DNA from: Pedobacter caeni
GTDB lineage: Bacteria; Bacteroidota; Bacteroidia; Sphingobacteriales; Sphingobacteriaceae
DNA length: 64,000 bases
Assembly (NCBI RefSeq): GCF_900129215.1
Contig: NZ_FQUQ01000002.1
Span: 1,240,001 to 1,304,000, forward strand
Reading direction: 5' to 3'
Both the position numbers and the translations under genes were made by a program. Shown here piece by piece: positions 16,992 to 26,650 of the stretch (positions are counted from its first letter, which is position 1; every line of letters begins with the position of its first letter). Under the pieces are notes generated by a model. The model was not told where the DNA came from. It did no database searches and was given only the letters and a program-made list of their open reading frames with translations.

Positions 16992-17570
16992 ATGTCAATA
17001 TACCAGTCCTGCACAGATCAGCAACTGATCTCCCTTTTAAAGTCGGGGAACGATGATGCATTTACGGAAATCTATGATAGATATTGGGGTATCTTATATC
17101 GCCATGCCCGTAAAATATTGTACAACGACGACGAAGTAAGTGACATTATCCAGGAAATCTTCGTTAACTTATGGACAAAAGGGCAGGAGTTGGAACTCAG
17201 TTCTTCCTTATCCTCCTATTTATATGCTGCTGTCCGTAACCGGATTTTTAACTATCTGGATCATGGAAAAATTAAAGAGAAATACATCTCTTCCCTGGGT
17301 AGCTTTCTTCTCAATGGCGAGTACACCACTGATAATCGCATTCGCGAAAATGAGCTTGCTGCACTGATTGAAAAAGAAATTGCGGCGCTGCCAGAGAAAA
17401 TGCGCGAAGTATTTGAATTGAGCCGAAAATCGAACCTTTCCTATAAAGAGATCGGAGAACAACTGGGGCTGGCAGATAGTACCGTGAAAAATCAAATCAG
17501 TAAGGCCATAAAGATCCTGAGGTTAAAGTTTGGCGGACTGGCGTTATTATACCTTTTCCTCCATCCCTGA
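16992..17570 (+). CDS. ECF RNA polymerase sigma factor, PUL 2 regulator
   Basis: A 192-residue sigma factor of the Bacteroidota ECF family. Region 2 is DDAFTEIYDRYWGILYRHA and DIIQEIFVNLWTKG; region 4 is LPEKMREVFELSRKSNLSYKEIG with the helix-turn-helix LADSTVKNQISKAIKIL. It precedes a FecR gene by 74 bp and SusC/SusD genes, repeating the PUL 1 arrangement, and should activate PUL 2 on substrate sensing. Confidence 0.92.
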   Translation: MSIYQSCTDQQLISLLKSGNDDAFTEIYDRYWGILYRHARKILYNDDEVSDIIQEIFVNLWTKGQELELSSSLSSYLYAAVRNRIFNYLDHGKIKEKYISSLGSFLLNGEYTTDNRIRENELAALIEKEIAALPEKMREVFELSRKSNLSYKEIGEQLGLADSTVKNQISKAIKILRLKFGGLALLYLFLHP

Positions 17571-17644
17571 TTTTTTTTTTCAATCCGAATGGTACTTCTG
17601 CTTTCCTGACCTGTCTTAACCATAAGACCAAATACCGAAACTTT

Positions 17645-18802
17645 ATGAATAACCAGCAGGCGCGTGATTTATGGAATAAATATTTAGCAGGCGACTGTAC
17701 TACTGAGGAGATTGCTCAGGTGGAGAGCTGGTATAACCAGGAGTTTAAGGACCTGGAAGAAGCTCCTATGCCCGATTATACGCAGACCAGAAATGAGATC
17801 CTCGCCAAAATCAGAAAAAAACAATCAATACTGATAAAAAATAAACAACGTATACTTTGGCAGCGTATTGCTGTTGTGGCTTCGGTTCTTTTTGTCTTTA
17901 GTGCAGGATTATTCTATTATCTGGAGCACAAAGATCCATTGAAAAATGAGACGATCGCCTATGCTCAGGACGTTCTTCCGGGTAGTAATAAGGCGGTGCT
18001 GACACTTGCAAATGGAAAAAGAATCAGTTTAACTGATGTTTCTGATGGAGAGCTGGCCAAACAGACCGGCATCAGCATCGCTAAAACTGCAGACGGTCAG
18101 CTGGTTTATAAAGTGCTGGATCAAGGCCATTCCACAACAGGTATTTCCACTTACAATACAGTTGAAACACCTCGTGGAGGCCAGCATCAGATCATCCTTC
18201 AGGATGGATCTAAAGTCTGGTTAAATGCTTCCTCTTCGATCAAATTTCCGGTATCATTTGATCATACCGACAAACGTGTGGTTGTGCTCAGCGGACAAGC
18301 CTATTTTGAAGTCGCCAGGAATAAAGCAAAAGCCTTTATCGTCAAGACGAACAGGCAAAGCGTAGAAGTCTTAGGGACCCATTTTGATGTCAATGCATAT
18401 GCAGATGAACCGACAGTAAAGACTACCCTGCTGGAAGGCGCAGTATCGGTCTCAGCAATCACCAGAAATCAAAAAAACGCCAGTCGCAGGATACTTAAAC
18501 CTAATCAGCAATCTGTGCTTTCAGGAGAGGAGCTGAGCGTGGTTCCTGTAGAAACCAGTGATGTGGTGGCCTGGAAAGATGGCACTTTTATGTTTAATAA
18601 CGAAGAGCTGGAAAGCATTATGAAAAAGGTATCAAGATGGTATAATGTAGAGATCAAATACTCGACTGAAGGGATCAGGAAGAATACCTATTGGGGAACC
18701 ATATCCAGGTCAGTTAAGGTTTCTGAATTGCTCAGAATGCTGGAGATGACAGGGGATGTGCATTTCCGGATAGAAGGGAAGCAAATTACGGCAATGCCCT
18801 AG
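17645..18802 (+). CDS. FecR-family anti-sigma factor, PUL 2
   Basis: A 385-residue single-span membrane protein. The cytoplasmic N-terminus (ARDLWNKYLAGDCTTEEIAQVE) binds the sigma factor, a span lies at about 75-94 (IAVVASVLFVFSAGLFYYL), then the periplasmic FecR domain (VETPRGGQHQIILQDGSKVWLN, GQAYFEVARNKAKAFIV, VLGTHFDVNAY) and a C-terminal DUF4974 domain (ESIMKKVSRWYNVEIKYS). The protein is closely similar in layout to the PUL 1 FecR, consistent with paralogous PUL regulatory cassettes. Confidence 0.93.
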   Translation: MNNQQARDLWNKYLAGDCTTEEIAQVESWYNQEFKDLEEAPMPDYTQTRNEILAKIRKKQSILIKNKQRILWQRIAVVASVLFVFSAGLFYYLEHKDPLKNETIAYAQDVLPGSNKAVLTLANGKRISLTDVSDGELAKQTGISIAKTADGQLVYKVLDQGHSTTGISTYNTVETPRGGQHQIILQDGSKVWLNASSSIKFPVSFDHTDKRVVVLSGQAYFEVARNKAKAFIVKTNRQSVEVLGTHFDVNAYADEPTVKTTLLEGAVSVSAITRNQKNASRRILKPNQQSVLSGEELSVVPVETSDVVAWKDGTFMFNNEELESIMKKVSRWYNVEIKYSTEGIRKNTYWGTISRSVKVSELLRMLEMTGDVHFRIEGKQITAMP

Positions 18803-18900
18803 ATCAATACTCATCAACAATAGAATAAACCAATATAAACCAAATAAACAACCAGATATGAACCACAAAAGATCTCCTTGATTTTAGCTTTGGTTATAAC

Positions 18901-18937
18901 AAAAAAAAACAGAACCCGGATTGCCCTCCTGGTTCTG
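18901..18937 (-). terminator. Terminator-like hairpin facing the minus strand in the FecR-SusC spacer
   Basis: CAGAACC (18910-18916) pairs with GGTTCTG (18931-18937), extended inside by GGA/TCC after one mismatch. Nine A residues (18901-18909) precede it on the plus strand, which makes a hairpin plus U tract only on the minus strand. No minus-strand gene ends here, so it would act on antisense transcription, or the hairpin may serve the plus-strand message as an attenuator or stabiliser. Confidence 0.45.
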
Positions 18938-18944
18938 TATATGC

Positions 18945-18958
18945 TTGATTATAATCAA
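18945..18958. promoter_or_regulatory. FNR-like palindrome TTGATTATAATCAA upstream of PUL 2 SusC
   Basis: A perfect 14-bp palindrome identical to the FNR consensus TTGAT-N4-ATCAA, 47 bp before the SusC start and 8 bp after the preceding hairpin. The same half-sites recur in the island at 37-57 kb together with a CRP/FNR-type regulator. Chance in AT-rich DNA is possible. Confidence 0.45.
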
Positions 18959-19004
18959 TTTCTTATTGTACGAACAATTCCATCAACTTAAACCAAACAA
19001 TCAA

Positions 19005-22000
19005 ATGTATAAAAATTATACTATAAAAAATTGTAGGTGCTCCGCCTACATGACTAAATTTCTGCTGGTTATGAAACTCACAGCTATTTTATTGATTGCT
19101 GTCATTATGCAAGTGAATGCCACCATCGGGAAGGCACAAAAAGTATCCTTTAAGGAACGAAATACCTCCCTGGAGCGGGTATTTCGCGAAATTAAGCGTC
19201 AGACCGGATACAATATCCTTGTTTCCGGAAGGATGTTGAATACAGCGACCAGAATCAGTGTAGACTTTTCCGGTACTTCTCTGGACGAAGTGATGGAAAA
19301 ATGTCTGGAAGGGAAAGCCTTAACCTACAGCATCACCGACAGGACGATTATTGTAAGACCTAAAGAGGCCATAAAGGAATCCACTGTAACCTATGCGGAT
19401 GGAGTGGTAAGCGGACAGGTAAAGGACCCTAAAAAAGGGGATGCTTTGCCGGGAGTAACCATTAAAATAGAAAATGGTACCTGGTCTAAAACGGCTATGA
19501 CAGACAATAACGGAAATTACCGTTTCCCGGCTGTTCCTGAAGGAAGTTATAAAATCTCATTCAGCAGTATCGGATTTGAAAAGTTAGTGAAAGAGATCAC
19601 GGTTAAATCCGGACAGCAACTGACTGTAAATGCAGAGCTCAAAGAAAATATTGCCGAGCTTGCACAACTGGTAATCGTAGGATATGGGGCACAGAAAAAA
19701 GCAAACCTGACGGCTGCGGTTACACAGATTGATGCGAAAGACTTTAAAGGACAGAGTGCTACAGGAATTGGTCAGGCCATCCAGGGACGTGCAGCCGGAG
19801 TGCAGATTTACAGAGATGGTGGTGCGCCAGGAGCAGGGGTTTCCATTAATATCCGTGGAGTAGGTTCCTTTATCAATAATGCGCCTTTAATTGTTATCGA
19901 TGGGGTGCCGGCGGGAAGTCTTGATTTAATCAGTCCCGATGAGGTAGAGACCGTGACCATTCTGAAAGATGCTTCTGCCGCTGCAATATATGGTTCTAAT
20001 GGTGCCAATGGGGTCATCATGGTGACTACAAAAAGCGGAAAAAAAGGAGAAGCAAAACTAAATTATTCTTATAAAGCAGGTTTTAATGAAGCTGCTAACA
20101 TGCCGAGGTTATTGAACGCCACAGAATATGCCTTACTGCAAAATGAAGCCAGAATCAATTCCGGCAGAATGCCTTTGTTTAGCGATGATCAGATCCGCAA
20201 TATGGGCGAAGGAACAAACTGGAGGGATCAGATTCTACAAACAGGCATCCGTCAGGAACATTATGTAGGTGTTTCCGGTGGCGCCCCAAAAGTGAATTAC
20301 CTGGTATCTGCGAATTATCTGGACGAGAAAGGTATTGCCATCCATTCCTGGTATAAAAGGTTAAATGTGAGGACAAAAGTGGATGCTCATGTTGGTGAAA
20401 AGTTCAGCATGGGAATACAGGCACAATATACCTTTAGCAAAAGCCAGGAAGGAGCAAGTTTTACAAATGCGACGACGTTTTCGCCAACCATTCCTTTGAG
20501 AACTCCGGATGGCAGACCGGGTGTTTACAGTAAATATGATCCTTCAGGAGCGGTATCTATGGGACTTAACCCGGTTGCAAACAGGGAACTTACCCTTGGA
20601 TATCACAACAATACTCCGAAAAATTTCCTGTTGGCTACTGCCTATGCCGAATACCGTTTTATTCCCTCATTAAAGCTTCGTTCCAATGTTACTTATGAAA
20701 GGTCTACCTCTCTCAGGAAAACTTTTGATCCGAGCTACGAGTTTAGAAACTACGAAGGAGAACTCATTGCTTCTGCCGGCCGTTTACCTGCAAACAGGAC
20801 TTTTAAAGAGCTGTATGTTGAGAATGACCGATACCTGATTACCAATACCCTGGAATTTAATAAAACTTTTAACGAAGACCATAACCTGAAAGCGGTTGCG
20901 GGTTACGAAGAGCAGAAGTCAAACTGGGATGTGATGTATATGAGCCGTGTTGGAGGATATCCCACAAATGATTTTCTGAATATTGGCGTAAACGCCACCA
21001 CTGGGGTTACGGTTTCTCATATGGATCCTAATGACAGTTCAATTATCCCAACGACTAGTGCGATCAGGTCGGTTTTCGGACGTATTAATTACGATTATAA
21101 AGGAAAATACCTGTTCGAAGCTGTAGCAAGAAGAGATGGATCTTCAAAATTTGCACCTAATAACCGCTGGGCATTTTTTCCATCTGCTTCTGTGGGCTGG
21201 AGAATCTCAGCCGAAGAATTCTTTAGTCCTTTAAAAACTATAGTTGATGATCTGAAGTTCAGGGCGAGTTATGGTCTGACCGGAAATAGTGGGATACCTG
21301 ATTTTGGATTTAATTCCAATGTGGTGATTGAAGATAAATACGTTTTTAACAATAACGCAGTACAGATCGGATCTTTTAACAGCATGCCCAATAAGAACAT
21401 CAGATGGGAAACCAATAAGCTCCTTAATATTGGCTTTGACGCGGCTCTGTTGAATCAACGTTTAAATATCACACTGGATGCTTACCAAAGAAAGTCAGAG
21501 GACCTGCTTACACAGGTGAGTATCCCGGCTACCACGGGGATCTCCACTGACGAAGGAGTTTTGGGAACACAATATCAGAACGTAGGAATTCTAAAAAACA
21601 GGGGTATTGAATTGTTTATCAGCTGGAAAGATAAGATCAATTCAGACCTGGGCTATAACCTTAGTTTCAGTGGTTCTTACAATCAAAATGAATTGCAGAG
21701 GTTTAATGGGCTTACGGATCAGCAAATCTTGGGCCCGGCAGGTGAATATGTGAATCAGATTGGCCGGCCGTACAGGTCAATTTTTGGATTTAAGTCTGTT
21801 GGTGTATGGCAGAATGCCGCAGAAATTGCTGCAAACCCACATCGGGTAAATGACCAGCCAGGCGATCTCAGGTTCGAGGATGTTGATGGCAATGGAAAAG
21901 TAGATGAAGCTGATCGTACGATTCTGGGCAACAGCATTCCCAAGTATACTTTAGGCCTGTCTGGCGGACTAAACTATAAAAGTTTTGACTTCAATTTTTT

Positions 22001-22421
22001 ACTTCAGGGAGATTTGAAAAAGGACTTTCTGCAATATGGTTACGGTTATTTTGAATACTACCTGCAAAACAACAACAACTATGCTTATGCTTTAAACAGG
22101 TGGCATGGAGAAGGAACATCCAACCAGCATCCTAGGCTGATTGCCGGAAGTGAATACCTTGCCAATACAGTTTCTTCCTACTTTGTACAAGACGCTTCTT
22201 ACATCAGGTTAAGACATGTGGAACTGGGCTATACCCTTCCTCAGTCTTTACTTGGCAAAATTAAGATCTCGGCATTACGGGTTTACGCCGGAGCAGACAA
22301 CCTGCTGACCTTCACTAAGTATTATGGGCTTGATCCTGAGCAAAAGGACACCTTTGGAAGAGATGCGATCAACTATCCTCAGGCACGGACCTTTACGCTT
22401 GGTTTGAATGTTACTTTTTAA
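19005..22421 (+). CDS. SusC/RagA-family TonB-linked outer membrane transporter with STN domain, PUL 2
   Basis: A 1138-residue importer. The ATG at 19005 opens with MYKNYTIKNCRCSAYMTKFL and a signal peptide (LVMKLTAILLIAVIMQVNA), a form common in Pedobacter SusC proteins; an upstream frame adds an implausible hydrophobic extension. An STN domain (about 48-120) is followed by a carboxypeptidase-like regulatory domain (VSGQVKDPKKGDALPGVTI), the plug (IVGYGAQKKANLTAAV, PLIVIDGVPAG, DASAAAIYGSNGANGVIMVT) and a barrel ending in LGLNVTF. The DGKVDEADRT-like calcium loop near residue 960 (VDGNGKVDEADRTILG) is typical. It pairs with the SusD gene 70 bp downstream. Confidence 0.95.
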   Translation: MYKNYTIKNCRCSAYMTKFLLVMKLTAILLIAVIMQVNATIGKAQKVSFKERNTSLERVFREIKRQTGYNILVSGRMLNTATRISVDFSGTSLDEVMEKCLEGKALTYSITDRTIIVRPKEAIKESTVTYADGVVSGQVKDPKKGDALPGVTIKIENGTWSKTAMTDNNGNYRFPAVPEGSYKISFSSIGFEKLVKEITVKSGQQLTVNAELKENIAELAQLVIVGYGAQKKANLTAAVTQIDAKDFKGQSATGIGQAIQGRAAGVQIYRDGGAPGAGVSINIRGVGSFINNAPLIVIDGVPAGSLDLISPDEVETVTILKDASAAAIYGSNGANGVIMVTTKSGKKGEAKLNYSYKAGFNEAANMPRLLNATEYALLQNEARINSGRMPLFSDDQIRNMGEGTNWRDQILQTGIRQEHYVGVSGGAPKVNYLVSANYLDEKGIAIHSWYKRLNVRTKVDAHVGEKFSMGIQAQYTFSKSQEGASFTNATTFSPTIPLRTPDGRPGVYSKYDPSGAVSMGLNPVANRELTLGYHNNTPKNFLLATAYAEYRFIPSLKLRSNVTYERSTSLRKTFDPSYEFRNYEGELIASAGRLPANRTFKELYVENDRYLITNTLEFNKTFNEDHNLKAVAGYEEQKSNWDVMYMSRVGGYPTNDFLNIGVNATTGVTVSHMDPNDSSIIPTTSAIRSVFGRINYDYKGKYLFEAVARRDGSSKFAPNNRWAFFPSASVGWRISAEEFFSPLKTIVDDLKFRASYGLTGNSGIPDFGFNSNVVIEDKYVFNNNAVQIGSFNSMPNKNIRWETNKLLNIGFDAALLNQRLNITLDAYQRKSEDLLTQVSIPATTGISTDEGVLGTQYQNVGILKNRGIELFISWKDKINSDLGYNLSFSGSYNQNELQRFNGLTDQQILGPAGEYVNQIGRPYRSIFGFKSVGVWQNAAEIAANPHRVNDQPGDLRFEDVDGNGKVDEADRTILGNSIPKYTLGLSGGLNYKSFDFNFLLQGDLKKDFLQYGYGYFEYYLQNNNNYAYALNRWHGEGTSNQHPRLIAGSEYLANTVSSYFVQDASYIRLRHVELGYTLPQSLLGKIKISALRVYAGADNLLTFTKYYGLDPEQKDTFGRDAINYPQARTFTLGLNVTF

Positions 22422-22491
22422 TAATTAAAGCAAAAAATTAAGATGAAACCTGCGTAGCAAGCTTCAGTACCTTTAAAATAATTAGAAACAA

Positions 22492-24045
22492 ATGAAAACT
22501 TACTATTTCAACATATTTCTCCTCCTCCTTGCAGTTAGCTTCTGGGGATGTAAAAAAGACCTGCTGAATGTGCAGGATCCAAACAATGTAAATGAGGAGA
22601 ATTTCTATAAAACGGCTAATGATGCTGTTTTGGCTACAAACTCAGTATATGGCAGCATGTACCGTAAGGATAACTTTGGCTGGGTGTACATCTGGGAAAG
22701 TGTACTAACAGATGATGAAAGATGGGACAGTGAAGGCTCACCTGCGCTCTATGGGGGAGTAGCCAGCGGGATTGAAACCGCATTAGGCAGTAACAGTTAT
22801 GTAAGAAGGGTCTGGAACGCGTCTTATGCAACAATTGCGAGAGCAAATGTAGCCATCGCAAAAATCCCGGGCATCGAAATGGACGAAGCATTAAAGAACA
22901 GATTACTTGCCGAATGCAGGTTCTTCAGGGCTTTTATGTATCAGCGGTTGCTGATGCGTTACGGAGATGTTCCATTAATGACGAAACTGCCTTCAGACGA
23001 TGTACTTCTACCTTCAAGAGCTGCTAAAGCAGAGGTCCTGAAGCTTGTTTTTGATGACCTTAATTTTGCCGCTCAATACCTTCCAAAAGAACATACAGGA
23101 GTAGATATCGGCAGGGTAAAAAAAGGTGCGGCATTGGTGCTAAAAGCCAGGGTCGAGATGTCCAATCAAATGTGGACAGCAGCTGCGGCATCGGCAAAAG
23201 CCTGTTTGGATCTGAACTATGGATTAAATAACAGCTATAGTGACCTGTTCAATAAACCAGGTACAGAAAACCTGCCGGAATCATTGTTTGAGATCCAATG
23301 GGGAAATAATGCCGGTGATTTTGGCTCTCAGATCAATACCCGCTATACGGACAATGGGGAGGCAACTTCTGCTCCGGGAGGCTGGAACTGGGGACAGGTA
23401 CTACAAAACCTCGTTAACGAATACGACAATGCTGACGGTACTCCATTTGTCCTTGGTAACAGGGATGTGAGAACAGACTTGACTCAATACCAGAACAGAG
23501 ATCCCCGTATGGCCGCGACCATCAATTATGCAGGTTCTGATTACTTCGGAATCCCATGGAAAAGGACCTGGACACCAACAATGTACGGATGGAAGAAGTA
23601 TACCATTTCAAACGAAGTACTCAATACCCTTCCCAAAAACACGATTCCTTATAACTGGATTGTACTCAGAAATGCAGAAGCCTATTTATCTTATGCTGAA
23701 GCACAGAATGAAGCAGTTGGTCCGGATCCATCGGTTTATGCTGCGATCAAAGAAATCCGCAAACGTGCTGGTCTGACCAATCCGGATCTTGCATTAGGTT
23801 TAACGAAGGATGCAATGAGGGATAAAATCCGCCATGAACGTAGAGTTGAGCTGGCAGGAGAATCGGCAAGGTTTGAAGATCTGGTTCGCTGGAAGACGCT
23901 AAAGTCTGCTTTGGAAAATAAACATCTTGGAAATCCCGGTGTCAACTGGATCATTAGCAATTGGGCTGATTTCAGGTATTTATGGCCGATTCCGCAACAG
24001 GAACGGGATCTGAATAAGAACCTGACTCAAAATACTGGTTATTAA
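22492..24045 (+). CDS. SusD/RagB-family glycan-binding lipoprotein, PUL 2
   Basis: A 517-residue lipoprotein (lipobox AVSFWGC, followed by KKDLLNVQDPN). Classical SusD features are present: ARANVAIAKIPG, LLAECRFFRAFMYQRLLMRYGDVPL, the TPR-like core, NAEAYLSYAEAQNE and IRKRAGL followed by IRHERRVELAGE and the ending LWPIPQQERDLNKNL. It caps the partner SusC barrel and helps bind the glycan delivered to PUL 2. Confidence 0.95.
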   Translation: MKTYYFNIFLLLLAVSFWGCKKDLLNVQDPNNVNEENFYKTANDAVLATNSVYGSMYRKDNFGWVYIWESVLTDDERWDSEGSPALYGGVASGIETALGSNSYVRRVWNASYATIARANVAIAKIPGIEMDEALKNRLLAECRFFRAFMYQRLLMRYGDVPLMTKLPSDDVLLPSRAAKAEVLKLVFDDLNFAAQYLPKEHTGVDIGRVKKGAALVLKARVEMSNQMWTAAAASAKACLDLNYGLNNSYSDLFNKPGTENLPESLFEIQWGNNAGDFGSQINTRYTDNGEATSAPGGWNWGQVLQNLVNEYDNADGTPFVLGNRDVRTDLTQYQNRDPRMAATINYAGSDYFGIPWKRTWTPTMYGWKKYTISNEVLNTLPKNTIPYNWIVLRNAEAYLSYAEAQNEAVGPDPSVYAAIKEIRKRAGLTNPDLALGLTKDAMRDKIRHERRVELAGESARFEDLVRWKTLKSALENKHLGNPGVNWIISNWADFRYLWPIPQQERDLNKNLTQNTGY

Positions 24046-24073
24046 GTAATTATTTATATAAATTCAACAAGAC

Positions 24074-24391
24074 ATGAAAAATCTATTCATAGCAATATTA
24101 ATGCTGGTTACCTTAACAATTGGTGCCTGCAAAAAGAATTATGAGGAGGGTGGATATGAAGCGCCTAAGACACTGGTGATCTCTGGCCCTTCGGAAGTAA
24201 AGAAGAATAACAGCGTTGATTTTGCTACTTATTATGTCAATGGCACTTATGTATGGACGGTAAGCGGAGATGCTGCCATATCAAGCGGACAGGGGAGCTC
24301 TAAAGTGACCATTATGTTTGGAAATACAAATGCCAAAGTAACAGTAGCGGTAGCTGGTCAGACAGCGAGCAGAGAAATTGCTGTACAATAA
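24074..24391 (+). CDS. Small PKD-like surface lipoprotein, PUL 2
   Basis: A 105-residue lipoprotein: signal peptide MKNLFIAILMLVTLTIGAC-KK, then a single beta-sandwich of about 75 residues (TLVISGPSEVKKNNSVDF, YVWTVSGDAAISSGQGSS, VTVAVAGQTASREIAV) resembling a PKD or Ig-like domain. It lies 28 bp after SusD and 44 bp before the enzyme gene, the place usually held by SusE-like glycan-binding proteins, but it is far smaller than those. It may be a minimal accessory binding protein; no ligand can be inferred. Confidence 0.75.
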   Translation: MKNLFIAILMLVTLTIGACKKNYEEGGYEAPKTLVISGPSEVKKNNSVDFATYYVNGTYVWTVSGDAAISSGQGSSKVTIMFGNTNAKVTVAVAGQTASREIAVQ

Positions 24392-24435
24392 TAGAAAAGA
24401 TTAAAACAGGAAACCACAAACACAAATAAACACGA

Positions 24436-26622
24436 ATGAAAACAATTACCATTGAGCAGGTCATGCGGGGGATCACCCTGATTGGTTTTGGAGTCTTTGC
24501 TTCAGCATCATCTTTGCTGGCGCAAAAACCGACAAAAACCGACTGGCTGTTAAATTCAACGAGCTATACCGCTGCGGTTAAAACAAATGAAGCCAAAAAG
24601 GAAGTTACACTGGATAACGGCCTGGTCAAAAGAACATTTAGAATTGCACCGGATGTAGTCTGTATTGATTACCTGAACCAGGTGAACGGGCAGCAACTGC
24701 TGAGGTCGGTAAAACCAGAAGCAAGAGTTACGATCAATGGTAAAGTTTACCATATTGGTGGATTGAAAGGGCAGAAAGAAAATGCTTATATCCTGTCGGA
24801 ATGGCTGGACCGCTTTACACCTGGTGACCAGGATTTTAAGCTAACGACCTATGATGTGAAACCCATCCTTCCGCAATTGAACTGGAAAAGTAAATTCTGG
24901 GCATCAAACCACAATCAGCCAACAGGAAAGGTGCTTGCATTTCATTATCGCGCCGTTGCGCCCGAATTATCAGGGTTAGAAGTCAGTGTAAACTATGAGC
25001 TCTATGACGGGCTTCCTTTAATTGTCAAATCTCTATCTATCCATAATAAAGGGGATAAAGATTTTGCCGTTGGAAGAGTCGTAAATGAGATCTTAGGAAT
25101 GGTAGAAGAACAAAGTGCGGTGGTCGGAGGACTCGATAAAATGGCGAAACCTCAGGGCATCTATTTTGAAACGAATTATGCTTTTAACAATGCCATGAGG
25201 TATGATCTGAGCGATCAGACCACCCATTGGAAAGTAGATTCAACTTATACATCGCAGGTAAATTACGATTATCAAACCCCTTGTTTACTGGAAATTTATC
25301 CTGATAAAGTATCCGGAATTGAATTGAAAAAGGGGGAAACGTTCAACTCAGTACGTACTTATGAATTACTGATGGACAGTTACGACAGGGAAAGAAGGGC
25401 ACTGGCAATCCGGAAAATGTACCATATCGTTGCCCCATGGACAACGGCAAATCCGATATTCATGCATCTGGTCAGCAAGAATGATACAGAAGTCCGTACG
25501 GCTATTGATCAATGTGCTGCAACAGGTTATGAAGCCTTAATTCTGAGCTTTGGAAGTCATTGCAATATGGAGGATACCAGTGCTACAAATATTAAGAGAT
25601 GGAAAGAACTTGCTGATTATGCGCATGAAAAGAAGGTGTTTATCGGTAGCTATTCCTTGTTCAGCTCGAGAAAGATCAGCGATGAAGATGATGTCATCAG
25701 TCCGAAAACGGGGAAACCAGGAGGTGCTTTTTTTGGAAATGCACCATGTTTTGGAAGTAAATGGGGATTGGGGTATCGCGATAAGATCAAAACATTTTAT
25801 TCGAAAACAGGATTTGATATCTGGGAAAATGACGGACCTTATCCTGGAGATGTCTGCGCTTCTACAACCCACCCTGGACACCATGGTCTGGAAGATTCTC
25901 AATGGAAGCAGATCAATATTCAGAAAGAATTGTATCACTGGCTAAACGGTAGAGGAGTATATATCAATGCGCCAGACTGGTACTTTCTGGATGGTACACA
26001 TAAAATCGGAATCGGCTACCGGGAAGTTAACTTCTCTCTTCCAAGGGAAAACCAGTTGATCCTGAACCGCCAGAATATCTTTGATGGTACCTGGGAAAAG
26101 ACGGCTTCCATGAGCTGGGGTTTTGTTCCGTTGACAAAGTATCAGGGTGGAGGGCCTGAAGCCGTGCTGGAGCCTTTAAAAGACCATCTGAAGGATTATG
26201 AGCAGCTGATGGCTCAGTATTATGGTGCAGGTGTTCAAGCCTGTTATCGTGGACCAAGGTTGTATGATACGGAAGAGACGAGGGTGATGGTGGCTGGAGT
26301 AATAGACTGGTACAAGAAGTACCGCGATATTCTGAATTCAGACATTATTCATTTGCGCAGAGCTGATGGCAGGGATTGGGATGGCTTACTTCATGTGAAC
26401 CCTAAGCTGAAAAATAAAGGAATGATGATGTTGTACAATCCATTAAAAGAGAAAATTACCAGAACGATCAAGGTCCCTCTTTATTATACGGGATTAACTA
26501 CCGTGGCCAAGGTAATGGAGAAGGGGAAAGGGCTGAAAAATTATACCCTGAACAGGAATTATGAAATAGAATATACCTGCACGCTGGAGCCGGAAAGTTA
26601 TACCTGGGTAGTTATTGAATAA
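24436..26622 (+). CDS. Secreted glycosidase-like enzyme, distantly alpha-galactosidase-like (clan GH-D type)
   Basis: A 728-residue exported protein (signal peptide ending LLAQ-KPTKTD). Residues 50-330 look like an N-terminal beta-supersandwich (DNGLVKRTFRIAPDVVCIDYL, VSVNYELYDGLPLIVKSLSI). Residues about 340-620 look like a TIM barrel (ALILSFGSHCN, FIGSYSLFSS, FDIWENDGPYPGD around D461, D466 and D472, INAPDWYFLDGTHKIGIGY). A C-terminal beta domain follows (GMMMLYNPLKEKITRTIKV). The layout fits GH36/GH27-like alpha-galactosidases, but the usual GH36 KWDxN motif is not seen, so family and substrate are uncertain. It is the only enzyme in PUL 2. Confidence 0.65.
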   Translation: MKTITIEQVMRGITLIGFGVFASASSLLAQKPTKTDWLLNSTSYTAAVKTNEAKKEVTLDNGLVKRTFRIAPDVVCIDYLNQVNGQQLLRSVKPEARVTINGKVYHIGGLKGQKENAYILSEWLDRFTPGDQDFKLTTYDVKPILPQLNWKSKFWASNHNQPTGKVLAFHYRAVAPELSGLEVSVNYELYDGLPLIVKSLSIHNKGDKDFAVGRVVNEILGMVEEQSAVVGGLDKMAKPQGIYFETNYAFNNAMRYDLSDQTTHWKVDSTYTSQVNYDYQTPCLLEIYPDKVSGIELKKGETFNSVRTYELLMDSYDRERRALAIRKMYHIVAPWTTANPIFMHLVSKNDTEVRTAIDQCAATGYEALILSFGSHCNMEDTSATNIKRWKELADYAHEKKVFIGSYSLFSSRKISDEDDVISPKTGKPGGAFFGNAPCFGSKWGLGYRDKIKTFYSKTGFDIWENDGPYPGDVCASTTHPGHHGLEDSQWKQINIQKELYHWLNGRGVYINAPDWYFLDGTHKIGIGYREVNFSLPRENQLILNRQNIFDGTWEKTASMSWGFVPLTKYQGGGPEAVLEPLKDHLKDYEQLMAQYYGAGVQACYRGPRLYDTEETRVMVAGVIDWYKKYRDILNSDIIHLRRADGRDWDGLLHVNPKLKNKGMMMLYNPLKEKITRTIKVPLYYTGLTTVAKVMEKGKGLKNYTLNRNYEIEYTCTLEPESYTWVVIE

Positions 26623-26650
26623 AAAATATACGCTCTTAATGGTAAGGTTG

